DNA of 64,000 bases. Origin: Variovorax sp. PBS-H4. GTDB lineage: Bacteria > Pseudomonadota > Gammaproteobacteria > Burkholderiales > Burkholderiaceae_C. Positions within the stretch are counted from its first letter, which is position 1. Each line of letters begins with the position of its first letter. Shown here one piece after another: positions 42,561 through 50,147 of this stretch. Below the pieces are notes generated by a model. That model ran no database searches and was not told where the DNA came from. It saw nothing but the letters and a program-made list of their open reading frames with translations. The DNA is taken from the NCBI RefSeq assembly GCF_901827205.1, contig NZ_LR594676.1, forward strand, positions 53,397 to 117,396, in the 5' to 3' direction. The position numbers and the translations under genes were made by a program.

Positions 42561-42617
42561 TTTTACCAGCACGGGAGGTAATGGCGCCCGCCAACCTGCA
42601 ACCACAGGGCTCTCAAC

Positions 42618-42668
42618 GAGACCTGTTGTGCAGCAACAGGTCTCGCCGATAATCTACCTTATGTCAGG
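42618..42668 (+). repeat. Hairpin plus dif-like site, copy e
   Basis: The hairpin is identical to copy c (GAGACCTGTTG-TGCAG-CAACAGGTCTC). It is followed by GCCGATAAT-CTACC-TTATGTCAGG. Of the six copies its core is closest to the actinobacterial dif consensus as I remember it. Confidence 0.82.
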
Positions 42669-42769
42669 TTGGGGTTGTGTGCACCGATCAGGAGGCGCGA
42701 TCTTTCGCTCGGCCACTTCTCCCGAGGCTCTCTACGATCAAGCCAGCGATAGCCGACGGAATAGACGCC

Positions 42770-42850
42770 ACGGCGAAGATCGCCGCCGGGAAGAGCTCGC
42801 ACAGACTCGAGCCTGGGCCACTGAAGTCGGCCGGTGGTGCACACTTCCGG
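42770..42850 (+). pseudogene. lsr2 fragment
   Basis: Plus-strand codons read RRREELAQTRAWATEVGRW, the first helix of the Lsr2 DNA-binding domain. Neither the N-terminus nor the RGR end is present. It lies just inside the cassette bounded by dif-like sites e and f. Confidence 0.65.
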
Positions 42851-42956
42851 TACAAGCTGAGTACGAGGGCCTCGGTTTGTGCCATGCAACCGAGCGACAG
42901 CCCAACGAAGGACATGAGTCATGGACTACTGAAACCCTGAGAACTCCAAGTTCCTG

Positions 42957-43127
42957 ATGAACGTCTACCCATGGATCTTCGCCGTCTTCGCTCTCGGGTT
43001 CGTCGTACTGTCCTTCGTGACGCCCTACTGGTGGCTCGGCATCTTCGCTGTGGGCGGCCTACTGCTCGTTCTGTTCAACCGGAATCGAGCCAAGAAGCGG
43101 CTGGCCGCCAGGGACGGACACAACTGA
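42957..43127 (+). CDS. 56-residue membrane protein, PxWW family member 1
   Basis: ATG 42957 starts a two-helix protein: WIFAVFALGFVVLSFV, a turn with TPYWW, LGIFAVGGLLLVLF and a basic tail (RNRAKKRLAARDGHN). It is the first of three tandem small genes with a shared architecture; the next ATG is one base after its stop. Confidence 0.65.
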   Translation: MNVYPWIFAVFALGFVVLSFVTPYWWLGIFAVGGLLLVLFNRNRAKKRLAARDGHN

Positions 43128-43128
43128 C

Positions 43129-43269
43129 ATGGTCTGGATCTTTCGAATCCTGATCCTGCTCGGTGTCCTCGCAGCCGTCATCTTCAGCCCGGTTCCGTGG
43201 TGGGTCTTCCCGGTTGTGCTGATCACGATGGCGGTTCAGCTCTACGTCACAGAAGGTCGGAGGCGCTGA
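43129..43269 (+). CDS. 46-residue membrane protein, PxWW family member 2
   Basis: The product is MVWIFRILILLGVLAAVIF, then SPVPWWVFPVVLITMAVQLY and a short basic end. The turn SPVPWW and the second helix are clearly related to the third gene (GPVAWWVIPIVLVIMGVQFY). It lies one base after the first gene and one base before the third. Confidence 0.65.
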   Translation: MVWIFRILILLGVLAAVIFSPVPWWVFPVVLITMAVQLYVTEGRRR

Positions 43270-43270
43270 G

Positions 43271-43498
43271 ATGTTCCGAGCCGTCTACCGGCAGTACGTC
43301 CGCAGCTCATCGCTGACGGCCCGCATCCTGCCCTTTCTCTGGCCCCTGATCCTGCTCGTGGTCCTGGCAATGGTCATCTTCGGGCCCGTGGCCTGGTGGG
43401 TGATCCCCATCGTTCTGGTGATCATGGGCGTCCAGTTCTACTTCATCAGGATCATGGGGCCTGGCATCGACGAAGAGAGGCGCCGGCTCGGGCAGTAG
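43271..43498 (+). CDS. 75-residue membrane protein, PxWW family member 3
   Basis: An N-terminal basic stretch (YRQYVRSSSLTARI) precedes helix 1 (PFLWPLILLVVLAMVIF). The turn GPVAWW, helix 2 (VIPIVLVIMGVQFYFI) and a charged tail (DEERRRLG) follow. It is paralogous to member 2. All three lie between two dif-like sites. Confidence 0.68.
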   Translation: MFRAVYRQYVRSSSLTARILPFLWPLILLVVLAMVIFGPVAWWVIPIVLVIMGVQFYFIRIMGPGIDEERRRLGQ

Positions 43499-43633
43499 AG
43501 GGCACTCAAACGCACAGACCGGGTCGGGTGCGCAAACCGCCGAATCCGCAACACCAAACTCAGCACCGGCCGGCCGCCGCAAAAGTCCCCTGCCACGGGA
43601 CACCTATCGACCGGCACCTACCCGACTTTCGAC

Positions 43634-43685
43634 GAGACTCGTTACAAACCAATATTTCTCGCCGAGAATCGACGTTATGTCAGGT
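43634..43685 (+). repeat. Hairpin plus dif-like site, copy f
   Basis: The hairpin arms have diverged (GAGACTCGTTA / AATATTTCTC). The core reads GCCGAGAAT-CGACG-TTATGTCAGG. CTCTGCGTATTGCACCCGATGC follows in two pieces (CTGCGTAT; GCACCCGATGC), as after copy c. Confidence 0.65.
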
Positions 43686-43879
43686 GGTTCTCTGCGTATT
43701 GCACCCGATGCAACACGACGGCTCGCGCTACGCCTCAACCGACGCATCGAGGGCTTGCGGTGCAGGTGGTTTGAACTGGGGCGATGCTGCAGCAATCTCC
43801 TTCGCCCGCCCGGCTGGGGTCTCGGCGTTGTGACCGGCAAGGTCTGAAGTGCCTCCGAACGGCACTGCCTCCACCTGCG

Positions 43880-44002
43880 TGAGGTGGGCCTGCACGATCT
43901 GGTGGTCGGTGACCGGTCGATGCAGCCACCGATACCAGCGCTGACGGGAGAGCTTGAGGACCCGGCACGTCACCGCGACGGGGATCCCATCCGCGGCGAG
44001 CT
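43880..44002 (-). mobile_element. IS3 family OrfB fragment
   Basis: Minus-strand codons read AADGIPVAVTCRVLKLSRQR followed by WYRWLHRPVTDHQIVQAHL, the start of an IS3 OrfB. The rest is lost. It cuts the 5' end of the plus-strand gene that follows. Confidence 0.65.
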
Positions 44003-44244
44003 ATATTCGCGGTTTCGAACTTGGTTCAAGATCAGAAGAACTGAGTGGATTTCGTGATTGGATCTGGAAAAAGGTCCAGGATGAACACTCCTCACTCCCC
44101 TGGGAGTTAGCCCTTCTCGCCATGATCGACGAACAGATAACCACGAATGAAGGAGGAATTAGACTATCCAACGAACCTAACGCGACGGCAGTAGCCATGC
44201 TGTTAGACAGCATTGCAGAATTCACTAATGCGCAAGACCACTGA
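44003..44244 (+). pseudogene. 5'-truncated AT-richer gene
   Basis: The frame encodes about 80 residues (YIRGFELGSRSEELSGFRDW, IWKKVQDEHSSLPWELALLA, NATAVAMLLDSIAEF) at lower GC. The start is replaced by the IS3 fragment. It looks like an immunity-type acidic helical protein. Confidence 0.5.
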
Positions 44245-44460
44245 TCTGGTCTGGCAGACGTCGGCTGGCAGACCCGAGCAGTCGACCCAGACAGTGGCAC
44301 CGCCACCCCGACCGAGTCGTCGTGCACCTGATGTTCGGGCAGAAAATCTTGTCACCTTGCCAAATCAGTAACGGTGCGCGGGCCGCATTCGATCGTTTCC
44401 TCGGTCGGGTTCGGTTTGGCTTGGTCATGAGCTACGAGCTACTGAATCGTCACCAACAAG

Positions 44461-45060
44461 TCATTGGCGGTCCCGCCTCAGCATTCCTTGGACGATCCGG
44501 AGAACGTTGGCCTCCTGCTCTTCTCTCCATGATGACTCGTGCGACACGATTCCACCTTCGTCTACCGACAGGCCGAGAATCGACAATAGATCAAATATCT
44601 GACCTATGTCTCCTGCCGGCGAATCAACCAACTCTTCGGCCAAATCGTAGTTGAAGTCCAGATTGGATTCAGCTGCCCATAGTGAAAGTGCGCGGGAGAC
44701 GTCTTTTGACTCCCGCAAGGTGACGCCATCGAGCTGACGTTCAGCTCGGATGTACTCTGAGTGTCCAGGCCCGACGCAGTACGCAGACTGGCGTGGCCAT
44801 GTCGTGGTTCCCGACAGCATCAGAACCATCGCCACACTGTCAAGACAACTTGCGACCAGATAATTCCGCGACTCGAAGGCGCCAAGGGCCCTTGGGGCTT
44901 GATGAAATACCTTGATTGTGTCGAATTGACGGAACTCGCGAAGCAGCCAGCCCGGCGGGCAGGGTATCTCCCTCGTGAAATCTCCTAGCCAATCCACAGA
45001 TAGCTCGACCTCCCGCATGTCGTCGAGCCTCATAAGGACGAACGAACCGTTGTATCCCAT
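44461..45060 (-). CDS. Hypothetical soluble protein
   Basis: ATG 45060 has AGGAA upstream. The 199-residue protein has beta-rich starts (GYNGSFVLMRLDDMREVELS) and helical later parts (SRALSLWAAESNLDFNYDLA). No family is recognised. Its lower GC and surroundings suggest an orphan immunity or accessory gene. Confidence 0.55.
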   Translation of the reverse strand: MGYNGSFVLMRLDDMREVELSVDWLGDFTREIPCPPGWLLREFRQFDTIKVFHQAPRALGAFESRNYLVASCLDSVAMVLMLSGTTTWPRQSAYCVGPGHSEYIRAERQLDGVTLRESKDVSRALSLWAAESNLDFNYDLAEELVDSPAGDIGQIFDLLSILGLSVDEGGIVSHESSWREEQEANVLRIVQGMLRRDRQ

Positions 45061-45548
45061 GGCAATTCCTGTCTGGAGGGGGAGCGCGCTAGTCGAGGAT
45101 ATCAATCATTATGGTCGAGTCATCGCTCCTCCGGGCCATTGGCCGTCGGCGCTGACTGTTTCCAGCCAGTCTGCCCTCTTGAGAAGCTGCTCGCCAGGTC
45201 GGGTCAATTCCGAGCTCGTCGGACAGGTCCCGCAGGCGGATCCTGGTGGCCTGGTTGGTCAATTCGTCTACCTCTGGATCGCTGTTTCCTCGCGCCGAGG
45301 GTATCGACGCGCCAGCGTTCGCGGCCGACCAGGGCCCTCCGCGCGCAGAGGCCAGCCAGCTCAGCTGTCCCCTACCTGTGCAGCAGACCCCCTTCAATCG
45401 GATCACCCGGAGGCAGCGTCACACACCACCTCCAGGGACGTGACCCGCCAGCGGTGCTCGAGTCCTTCCTGCTACAGATCGGTGACGAGCAGCGAGCCGA
45501 CCGCACTAGGGCGTTTTGGCCGTCGGCTGATTAATTAGGCTCGGCAGC
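45061..45548. other. Degraded region without a clear gene
   Basis: A minus-strand piece (DPEVDELTNQATRIRLRDLS then DELGIDPTW) looks like former coding. The 15-mer CCTGTGCAGCAGACC at 45375-45389 recurs at 7266 and 46020. No intact gene is seen. Confidence 0.3.
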
Positions 45549-45809
45549 ATGAACGAGTCGGACTGGGCATCGAGCGGCCTACAGCTCACCGACGCCGCCA
45601 ACCGCTTCGAGGTCCTGTCGCGATGCCTCGCCGTGACCGCACAAATCACGGAATGGCAACAGACCCGGGACGAGTGGTCCGGCGCGGATGCCGCGAACGC
45701 ACTCGACCAAGCGCTAGGAGACCTCAAACGGCTTGCTTCCGGAGAAGCTGCCGCGCTGGTGCAGGTAGTGCAACGAGTGCTGCACGATCTCCCCCCGCCA
45801 TGGGAGTAA
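45549..45809 (+). CDS. 86-residue hypothetical protein
   Basis: The acidic helical product (LQLTDAANRFEVLSRCLAV, WQQTRDEWSGADAANALDQA) recalls the small helical-hairpin proteins around WXG-type systems but lacks a strict WXG. No partner is adjacent. Confidence 0.5.
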   Translation: MNESDWASSGLQLTDAANRFEVLSRCLAVTAQITEWQQTRDEWSGADAANALDQALGDLKRLASGEAAALVQVVQRVLHDLPPPWE

Positions 45810-45843
45810 CTCACGACCCGCCCCTGAGACCCTTCGACATACT

Positions 45844-45906
45844 AAATGTCCGCGAAGGATCGTTTTCTTGCCAAAGTGCCCGTGTTGTAAAGCCTCCCGT
45901 GTCCGC
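45844..45906. repeat. res-like repeat, copy 1
   Basis: AAATGTCCGC-GAAGGATCGT...TTGTAAAG...CCCGTGTCCGC is shared, in order, with the DNA just upstream of the serine recombinase (47984-48067). It could be a resolvase binding region. Confidence 0.5.
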
Positions 45907-46122
45907 GTGACTTTGGAGGTTGTGAGACGTTGTAACGCTTGACACGGCATGCGGACACCGTGTCGCGTTCCTCGGCGTGTCGCCCGGGTGATCGCACCGC
46001 GACAGTTGGCCGGTTAAGCCCTGTGCAGCAGACCCTTGACGTGGCCGAGCCCTCGTCCCGGCCTGCGAGCTAAGACTCCTCCTTGAGTGATCAGGGAAAG
46101 GTTGACGCTCACGCGCCATCTT

Positions 46123-46299
46123 TCAGCGTTCGTCCGAGCCGCGGCGGCTGCGCGAGCCCCACGCGAGGGAAAGTAGGGTGAGCAGAGGGATGAGGGGGAG
46201 AACAATTTTTCCCCAGTCTTGCTCGTCCCAAACGATCCAAAATCCCCAAGCGGCTAGCCCGAGAAGCAAAACCAAGAGGAATATCTGGGTTGATTTCAT
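46123..46299 (-). CDS. 58-residue two-helix membrane protein
   Basis: From ATG 46299: IFLLVLLLGLAAWGFWIVW, a loop with DEQDWGK, IVLPLIPLLTLLSLAW and a basic tail (GSRSRRGSDER). It lies downstream of an Rhs C-terminal remnant on the same strand, an immunity-like position. Confidence 0.55.
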   Translation of the reverse strand: MKSTQIFLLVLLLGLAAWGFWIVWDEQDWGKIVLPLIPLLTLLSLAWGSRSRRGSDER

Positions 46300-46462
46300 A
46301 GTTGGAAGTTTACCTCGGGTCGAATAGGCCAGAACATGGGGCACGCCGGGTGCCGTGGTCGCGCGTCCAACCCGAGCCGAAAGTTGGTCGGTTCGAACGC
46401 TCGATGGTCACGACACCCGGCGGCTAACTACCGGCAGAGAGAGATTTCGCTAGCAGCAACCA

Positions 46463-46716
46463 CTATTCCTGAGTCCTTTGGTAGCTAGAAGCGCCAACAC
46501 CACGGAAAGACCGAGACTGGGTGCTCCCAAGACAATTCCCGCTGGCACAGCGGGTGCAAACTCGAAACAGCCCGGAGTCTTCCATTCACTTCCGTCCCAC
46601 GTCAGGGTGCAAAGGCCGGAAGGATCGCTGAAACTGATGGGGTTGGCGAGGGAGTACAGGTAGTCGTTGGCTTCTTGTCCGGAGGGGTCGGGTTGGTTGA
46701 GGCGGCCGACGGTGGG
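46463..46716 (-). pseudogene. Rhs C-terminal remnant
   Basis: The frame begins inside the Rhs core (PTVGRLNQPDPSGQEANDYL, YSLANPISFSDPSG) and continues into a variable tip (LTWDGSEWKTPGCFEFAPAV) with a final hydrophobic helix, stopping at 46463. The core DNA is nearly identical to that of the 13.9 kb Rhs, so the two share origin. Confidence 0.65.
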
Positions 46717-46775
46717 GGGTGGGTTCCAGGATCTGTTGCAACACTCGTTATCTCGGATCGGTCGGGAGGGTGAGC

Positions 46776-46862
46776 ATGCCTGGAGCTCGGTTGAACTTTG
46801 CTCAGCGGGGAGAGATCGCGTTGGGATTGGTGCGGGACGCTAGCTTGGCCGTCGAACGCTAG
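46776..46862 (+). mobile_element. IS30-type transposase N-terminal fragment
   Basis: MPGARLNFAQRGEIALGLVR is followed by DASLAVER and a stop. It resembles the first helix-turn-helix of an IS30-type transposase, broken soon after the start. Confidence 0.4.
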
Positions 46863-46885
46863 CTGGAGGCTGGCAGGTCACATTG

Positions 46886-47104
46886 TCAGCCGCGTCCGCT
46901 CATGCGACGGCTACAGTGAGTAGTCCGCGCGCGGTGCCGCTTCCGAGCGGCCGCAAGCCTGGACAACGCCGGGATCACAGCCAACCCGAGGAGCCAGAAG
47001 TACCTCGGGCCGTCCTGAACTATAAAGACGATCGCGATCACTGCAAGGACCGCCCCCACCGCAAAGGCAATCCAGTCCCATGTAGTCAACCCCATACGAT
47101 TCAT
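46886..47104 (-). CDS. 72-residue two-helix membrane protein
   Basis: From ATG 47104: WDWIAFAVGAVLAVIAIVFI, a loop QDGPRYFW, LLGLAVIPALSRLAA and an Arg-rich tail. No family is recognised; it is one of the cluster of small membrane proteins at 46-48 kb. Confidence 0.5.
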   Translation of the reverse strand: MNRMGLTTWDWIAFAVGAVLAVIAIVFIVQDGPRYFWLLGLAVIPALSRLAAARKRHRARTTHCSRRMSGRG

Positions 47105-47161
47105 GATCTTGAAGGTACCCAGCAATGGTCCGACATCGGACGGAGGGGTCTGCCCCAGGTT

Positions 47162-47310
47162 CAGTTGAATCGCGGGGTGTGAATCTCAGGCCGCGGTCGC
47201 GTCTGTTGGTAGATCGTCTCAAACACGACCAGGGTGAGCTCGCCCAGGGATCGCTGCTGGTGGCGGCGGTGATAGGTCTTCTCGATCCAGGTCGCGATCG
47301 CCAAACGGAG
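47162..47310 (-). mobile_element. IS3 OrfB C-terminal fragment
   Basis: Minus-strand codons read WIEKTYHRRHQQRSLGELTL then VVFETIY, the usual end of an IS3 OrfB. The remainder of the gene is absent. Confidence 0.6.
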
Positions 47311-47434
47311 TTCGTGCTGGCTGGTCCACCTCTGCCTCCGGCTACATCCTCGCCTACGCCCTTGCCGCTGGAATCGCGATCACACTCGTCGTCGTAGCCA
47401 TAGCTTCTCTGTAGTCCACCGATCGGTGACCAGC

Positions 47435-47614
47435 TCAAGGTCGTCGTGCGCGGTGCTTCACGATGTTGATTACAGCCAGGACCAGGCACCCCACTGCAGC
47501 AATGCCTGCACCAGAAGCCGCGAGCATAGAACTCGTGGTCGATAAGATGATCGCGCCTATGATGAGCGCGCCCACGCTGCACGCCAAAAGATAGATGGTC
47601 GTCCGTCTGGCCAT
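47435..47614 (-). CDS. 59-residue two-helix membrane protein
   Basis: From ATG 47614: TIYLLACSVGALIIGAIIL, then GAGIAAVGCLVLAVINIV and a basic tail (KHRARRP). It follows another small membrane protein by 17 bases on the same strand. Confidence 0.55.
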   Translation of the reverse strand: MARRTTIYLLACSVGALIIGAIILSTTSSMLAASGAGIAAVGCLVLAVINIVKHRARRP

Positions 47615-47631
47615 CGCCGCGTCCCCGGATT

Positions 47632-47895
47632 TCAACGGTTCACCATGGTCACGATGACGGCCGCTGCCAGGAACAGAACCCCGACTGCACCGCACACCCA
47701 CACCCCCGCTTTGACCGAAGACGCTTCAGCCTCCGGCTCCTTCCACTTGTCGGGGGCGAGGCGTTCGCTGGCTCGATAGAGCTTTCGTCCGAAGAGGGCG
47801 TACACCAGGGACCACAGTACGAACCCCCCACCCATGAACCAAAGTATGGCCGTCCCGTTCATGACCCACCGGTACCCCTGCACCTTCCTCAGCAT
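47632..47895 (-). CDS. 87-residue two-helix membrane protein
   Basis: It starts at ATG 47895 (GTG 47916 is possible). The helices are AILWFMGGGFVLWSLVYALF and VWVCGAVGVLFLAAAVIVTM, separated by a charged loop (ASERLAPDKWKEPEAEA). It forms a probable two-gene unit with the next gene downstream. Confidence 0.55.
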   Translation of the reverse strand: MLRKVQGYRWVMNGTAILWFMGGGFVLWSLVYALFGRKLYRASERLAPDKWKEPEAEASSVKAGVWVCGAVGVLFLAAAVIVTMVNR

Positions 47896-47983
47896 CGCTA
47901 CCCGTCGCCGCTTCACGCCAAAGCACTAGATACCAGGGTTCGTGCCAATCGCCTGCATGCCCCACGCAGTGCTTCGTCACACC

Positions 47984-48067
47984 AAATGTCCGCAAAGATC
48001 GTATTCTTTACATGCCGATTACTCCCCCATCACCGCAGGTCGCAGTTGTAAAGGAACCCGTGTCCGC
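47984..48067. repeat. res-like region upstream of the recombinase
   Basis: AAATGTCCGC-AAAGATCGTATTCTT, then GTTGTAAAG and CCCGTGTCCGC, matches copy 1 at 45844-45906 in the same orientation. Its place just before a resolvase gene is that of a res site. Confidence 0.55.
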
Positions 48068-48108
48068 ACCTATGTCAAGCCCTCGGGGGTTTGCGTTACA
48101 TTCAGTCG

Positions 48109-48708
48109 ATGCGGATCGGCTACGGACGGGTCTCCACCCGGGACCAACACCCGGAGTCGCAGCTCGATGCCCTCCAGGGCGCCTGCTGCGATGAGGTCTA
48201 CATCGACAAGGCCTCCGGCAAGCTCGCCCGCCGGCCCGAACTCGACAAGGCACTGATTGCCGCCAGCCGGCGCGGAGACCAGCTCGTGGTCACCAAGCTC
48301 GACCGGCTCGGCCGTTCCTTGGAACACCTCATCGACCTGTCCAAGAATCTCCAGGACCGCGGGGTCGACCTGGTCGTCCTCGACCAAGGTATCGACACCT
48401 CGACCGCGGTCGGCCGCATGTTCTTCCAGCTCCTCGGCTCGATCGCCGAGTTCGAGCACGCCCTGATGTCGGAACGCACCTTGGACGGGCTCGCAGCTGC
48501 CCGAGCCCGCGGCCGCACCGGTGGCCAGAAACCGAAGCTCGGCGCACGACAGATCAAGGTGGCACAGGCGATGTACAACGAACTCGGCCCACATGGGCGG
48601 CACCGCTACACCGTCGGCCAGATCGCCGCCGAGTTCGGAGTCACCCGCCCCACCATCTACCGCTACCTCGACCAGGCATCCGCACCGGAAGAACCCGCCG
48701 AATCCTGA
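48109..48708 (+). CDS. Serine recombinase (resolvase/invertase)
   Basis: This 199-residue protein has the catalytic motif YGRVSTRDQ with the nucleophile Ser9, then [34 protein letters not shown] and a C-terminal helix-turn-helix ([20 protein letters not shown]). It is a full-length small serine resolvase of the Tn3/Hin type. The res-like DNA lies directly upstream, the usual arrangement that also gives self-regulation. Confidence 0.9.
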   Translation: MRIGYGRVSTRDQHPESQLDALQGACCDEVYIDKASGKLARRPELDKALIAASRRGDQLVVTKLDRLGRSLEHLIDLSKNLQDRGVDLVVLDQGIDTSTAVGRMFFQLLGSIAEFEHALMSERTLDGLAAARARGRTGGQKPKLGARQIKVAQAMYNELGPHGRHRYTVGQIAAEFGVTRPTIYRYLDQASAPEEPAES

Positions 48709-49247
48709 TACGCAGAGGTGCCGGCAGGTGGTGCGAATGTCATCTGATGCCGAAGTTGCACCGCAGTGATCGCATTGCTGCCAAGCGCCCGACATCTCGA
48801 CGGCGAGCAGCTGCCCCGAACTGCGGCGGCTGCTGGCCAGCACGGTAGTCCAGCGTGGTTGCCCTGCCGTCGTTGATGCCATCAAAGTCTTCATGGACCT
48901 CACCGCCGGACCGTCGACCTGAGTCGATGCCCACGCCGAGCGCTTCCGGCACGTCGGTCTGCACCGCTAGGAGGTCCTCGCTTCGGATGCGAGATTGCCG
49001 CAGTTGGTGCGATCGGTTGGCACCAGTTCTGCATCAGGTCCCATCTGAGGCTTTTGGATCGAGCAACTGCCCACCAGGCTCGCCGACGGCTCGCTTGGTG
49101 TCCTGGGTTCACTGGTGCTTTTGGGTGGTTGGGGGACGAATCCCTTGACGGCTGGCGGGCCGGGCGCGCAATCTTGGTAGGTCAACCAACCAGACGATCT
49201 CCGCCGCGGTTCGGATCACGAGGTCTCAAATTGAAAGGCAGTGTGTG
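48709..49247. other. Gene-free region with repeat ends
   Basis: GATACGCAGAGGTGCC just after the resolvase recurs at 35118. GTCATCTGATGCCGA (48737) and GGATGCGAGATT (48985) match the ends of the segment at 15470-15690. No gene is supported. Confidence 0.35.
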
Positions 49248-50131
49248 ATGGTGGATGTGACGGTGGTGGGGACGGGTGCGATGGGCTCGGCCATTGCCCG
49301 GAACCTTTGCGGGGCGGGTTCACGGTGGGTGTGTGGAATCGGGACAGCTCACGTCTGGCTCCGCTGACCGACGCGGGTGCGGTGCGGATCAGCTCGGTGT
49401 CCCAGGCGTTCGCGTCCTCAGGTGTTGTGCTGTCGGTGCTGGCCAATGACGCAGCCTTCCGCGAGGTCGTCCTCGACAGCGGTGTCCTGGCCGGTGCCGC
49501 TGAGGGCCTGGTGCACACGAACATGGCCACGCTCAGCCCCGATCTGGTGCGGGAAGCTGCAGCCGCCCATGCTGCGGCGGGCGTGGGGTATGTCGCCTCG
49601 CCGATGTTCGGTCCGCCGCCGCTGGCTGAGGCGGGGGCGCTGAACATCATCACCGCCGGAGCGCCGGCCGCGGTCGCCCGGGTGCAGCCGTTCCTCGCGG
49701 CCATCAGTGCGAAAGTGTGGCCGCTGGGCGCGATCCCGGAGCAGGCGAACCTGGTGAAGGTGGCGGGCAACCTGGTGGTCTCCTCCGCCATCCAGGTGCT
49801 CTCGGAGGCTGTCAGCCTCGCCGAACGCGGCGGTATCGACGCCCGATGGCTGGTCGACATGCTGACGTCGACCATCGTGCCCGGCCCGGTCTATGCCACG
49901 GTTGGCGAACGGATCGCGACCTCCCGGTACACGCCGGTCGGTTTCAGCGCCGTCGGCGGCCGCAAAGACGTCGACCTGGCCCGCTCAGCCGCGGCTGCCT
50001 ACGACCTGCAGCTGCCGTTCGCGGACCCGCTGTCCGGAATGTTGACCGAGGTCATCGACGCCGGTCATGGACAGCAGGACTGGACCCAGCTGGCCGAGTT
50101 GCAGCGGCGCCGCTTTCTCAGCGCCCTCTGA
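49248..50131 (+). pseudogene. Beta-hydroxyacid dehydrogenase-like gene with frameshift
   Basis: ATG 49248 (AAAGG upstream) starts VDVTVVGTGAMGSAIARNL, the Rossmann GxGxMG motif. The frame must then shift by one base near 49315-49320 to continue as FTVGVWNRDSSRL. The rest is intact: HTNMATLSPDLVREA, GYVASPMFGPPPLAEAG, NLVKVAGNLVVSSAIQ (substrate/catalytic Lys region). It is of the 3-hydroxyisobutyrate dehydrogenase/imine reductase type. A single missing base makes it a pseudogene unless it is a sequencing error. It leads the operon to 54.96 kb. Confidence 0.75.
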
Positions 50132-50147
50132 ATCGAAGGAAAGCATC

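Noticed and set aside
42688..42915. Minus-strand 75-codon membrane-like frame
   Set aside because: The opposite strand carries a recognisable lsr2 piece at the same place; the hydrophobic look is probably its antisense.
5934..43685. CRISPR array
   Set aside because: The repeats are kilobases apart with genes between them, not 20-50 bp spacers; no cas genes were seen.
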